Notes under the pieces: model-generated
Seen by the model: only the letters and a program-made list of their open reading frames with translations
Told to the model about the DNA's origin: nothing
Database searches by the model: none
Assembly (NCBI GenBank): GCA_023957125.1
Contig: JAMLHL010000004.1
Coordinates: 62,001-126,000 of the forward strand
Origin: Chitinophagaceae bacterium
Lineage (GTDB): Bacteria; Bacteroidota; Bacteroidia; Chitinophagales; Chitinophagaceae
Length of the DNA: 64,000 bases
Reading direction: 5' to 3'
Shown here: positions 62,860 through 64,000 of the stretch, in pieces
Position numbering within the stretch: the first letter of the stretch is position 1
Layout: each line of letters opens with the position of its first letter
Position numbers and translations under genes: made by a program

Positions 62860-63708
62860 TTATGTCAGTGCTTTTTTTACCACATCGGATAAAGATGTCG
62901 TTGGTCTTCCAATCAGCCCGGAAAGCACTTTCCCATTGTCAAACAGATCGCCCCTGGAAGCGCCGGTGTCCCAACCGGCAACGGTCCGGGCAAAATCCTC
63001 AGGCAATCCCAACGAGATCAGCACCCCGGCATATTCTGCTTCCGGCATATCCCGGTAAGGAATATCCTTCCCGGTTTGCCGGGATACCTCCGCGGCCAGG
63101 TCTTTCAATGTATGGGCTTCATCTCCTGCCAGTTCATATACCTTCCCCGCATGTCCTTCGCCGCACAGCACCGCAACCGCCGCTTCAGCGTAATCCTCCC
63201 TCGCAGCCCAGGATATCTTTCCGTCTCCGGCGCTGCCGATGAAAGCTCCCGCCTTCAATGCACCGGGTATTGAATCGGTATAGTTTTCGGTGTACCAACC
63301 GTTTCTCAAAACAGTATAAGGAATGCCGGACGCTTCCAGTAATTTTTCCGTTGCACTGTGTTCCCCCGCCAGGCTGCTCAATGAAGAGGTATCCGCATGA
63401 AGCAAACTGGTATAAACGATCCATTTCACACCGGCTTTTTGGGCGGCTTCAATAATATGCTGATGCTGTGCCTTGCGCTTCCCCACTTCACTGGCCGAAA
63501 TCAACAGCAGATGCTCAATGCCCTGCAATCCTTCCACAAGGATTCCGGGTTTGGTATAATCGAAAGCCCGGGCTGCTATACCCAGGTCTGCAGCTTTTTC
63601 AGGGGAGCGAACCAGCGCCACCAGATCGTCCGGCTTTACGCGTTGTTTTAATTTTTCTACCACCAGACGCCCCAAACGTCCGGTAGCCCCTGTTATTCCT
63701 GTTTTCAT
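62860..63708 (-). CDS. NmrA/QorB-like NAD(P)-binding SDR
   Basis: 282 aa. Atypical SDR: glycine motif GITGATGRLGRLVVEKL, ALVRSPEKA, GIEHLLLISASEVGKR, VKWIVYTSLLHAD, then AGDEAHTLKDLAAEVSRQTGKDIPYRDMPEAEY, as in QorB-type NAD(P)H:quinone oxidoreductases. It may reduce quinones or electrophiles or sense NADPH. It lies 51 bp downstream of the Rrf2 gene, in the same direction, which suggests control by it in response to redox or electrophile stress. Confidence 0.85.
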   Translation of the reverse strand: MKTGITGATGRLGRLVVEKLKQRVKPDDLVALVRSPEKAADLGIAARAFDYTKPGILVEGLQGIEHLLLISASEVGKRKAQHQHIIEAAQKAGVKWIVYTSLLHADTSSLSSLAGEHSATEKLLEASGIPYTVLRNGWYTENYTDSIPGALKAGAFIGSAGDGKISWAAREDYAEAAVAVLCGEGHAGKVYELAGDEAHTLKDLAAEVSRQTGKDIPYRDMPEAEYAGVLISLGLPEDFARTVAGWDTGASRGDLFDNGKVLSGLIGRPTTSLSDVVKKALT

Positions 63709-63759
63709 ATTCTTATGTTTTTATGTATTAATGAGAGAGGTTACATTTATAATAAAAAA

Positions 63760-64000
63760 TTAACTGAATTGATCTGCAAAATTCTTTAGGCTTCTGCGCT
63801 GAAGGGCACCGATCACCATTTGATCCGTTTCGGTAAACAGGCTCTCCAATGCTTTATTGATCCTTTTGCCAACCGGGCACCCGGGATTGGTACTGTTATT
63901 TTTTCTGCCCAGCACATTGGTATTTTTCACAACCTTGTAAATATCTGCCAGGGATATATTACAGCCTGACGCCCCTAACATGGAACCGCCTTCTTTTCCT
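63760..64000 (-). CDS. Rrf2-family transcriptional regulator, C-terminal part
   Basis: The frame is open through the window end: GKEGGSM precedes LGASGCNISLADIYKVV, which fits the GxxGGY...I-LxDIY region after the Rrf2 winged helix. The ATG at 63981 is therefore internal. Two Cys remain visible (SGC and NPGCPVG), the second in the place where iron-sulfur Rrf2 proteins keep Cys residues, but the third and the DNA-binding helix are outside the window. Probable regulator of the downstream SDR and aldo/keto reductase genes. Confidence 0.82.
   Translation of the reverse strand, partial: GKEGGSMLGASGCNISLADIYKVVKNTNVLGRKNNSTNPGCPVGKRINKALESLFTETDQMVIGALQRRSLKNFADQFS

Overview
The window looks like a chromosomal segment of a Bacteroidota bacterium, most likely family Chitinophagaceae; the genus cannot be fixed from sequence alone. 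The support is: SusC/SusD pairs, a T9SS sorting domain, an outer-membrane lipoprotein of the TamA/BamA superfamily, LVIVD and DUF4197 proteins, the RDD/SpoIIM/DUF4129/DUF4350/MoxR/DUF58 cluster, and promoters of the Bacteroidota type (TTG, about 20 bp, TAnnTTTG) with weak Shine-Dalgarno sites. No rRNA, tRNA, CRISPR array, prophage or intact insertion sequence was seen.

Layout. 1-7.6 kb is mostly housekeeping: the end of a CmcI-like methyltransferase, a family 2 glycosyltransferase, class II aldolase, truA, a DUF4197 protein, rpsA and a DinB-like protein. 7.6-9.1 kb is a classic SAM-I riboswitch with terminator ahead of a trans-sulfuration PLP enzyme. 9.3-23.3 kb is the most interesting block. 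A second, divergent SAM-I-type aptamer lies in a roughly 390-nt leader ahead of a long outer-membrane uptake operon: a TonB receptor, a second TonB receptor with an N-terminal heavy-metal (HMA) domain, SusC/SusD, a DUF4625 lipoprotein, a TlpA-like thioredoxin, a DUF6029-type barrel and an Omp28-type CxxC lipoprotein. An AraC regulator follows.

24.5-33.6 kb is a beta-glucan utilisation locus. GH16, SusC and SusD are on the minus strand, divergent from a sensor/regulator with a propeller, a Y_Y_Y domain, one membrane segment and a LuxR-type helix-turn-helix. That regulator is split by a one-base frameshift. Next come an LVIVD lipoprotein, clpB, a serine-hydrolase-like protein lacking its catalytic residues, a DinB protein and a sialate O-acetylesterase.

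41.09-43.10 kb is a gene graveyard between two roughly 115-bp direct repeats of the esterase 3' end. It holds duplicated N-terminal fragments, a lipoprotein interrupted at a G8 tract, a tail of its paralogue, and a signal peptide fused out of frame at a T8 tract to a bare T9SS sorting domain. 43.2-49.5 kb carries the RDD gene divergent from SpoIIM-DUF4129-DUF4350-MoxR-DUF58. 49.7-64 kb holds truB, a TamL-like protein, a TrmH methyltransferase, a ketoglutarate-semialdehyde-type dehydrogenase, pyrR, a small membrane protein, an outer-membrane barrel, a CynX-type MFS, a Gfo/Idh/MocA oxidoreductase, a six-hairpin glycosidase, an aldo/keto reductase, a QorB-like SDR and the end of an Rrf2 regulator.

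Intergenic DNA carries several dispersed repeats: a roughly 90-bp double-hairpin element (two full copies in opposite orientation plus a partial relative), a 'ctttgcg/ctctgcgtgaa' type, a 'ctgcaccctgcaacc' type and 'ttttcaaat' runs.
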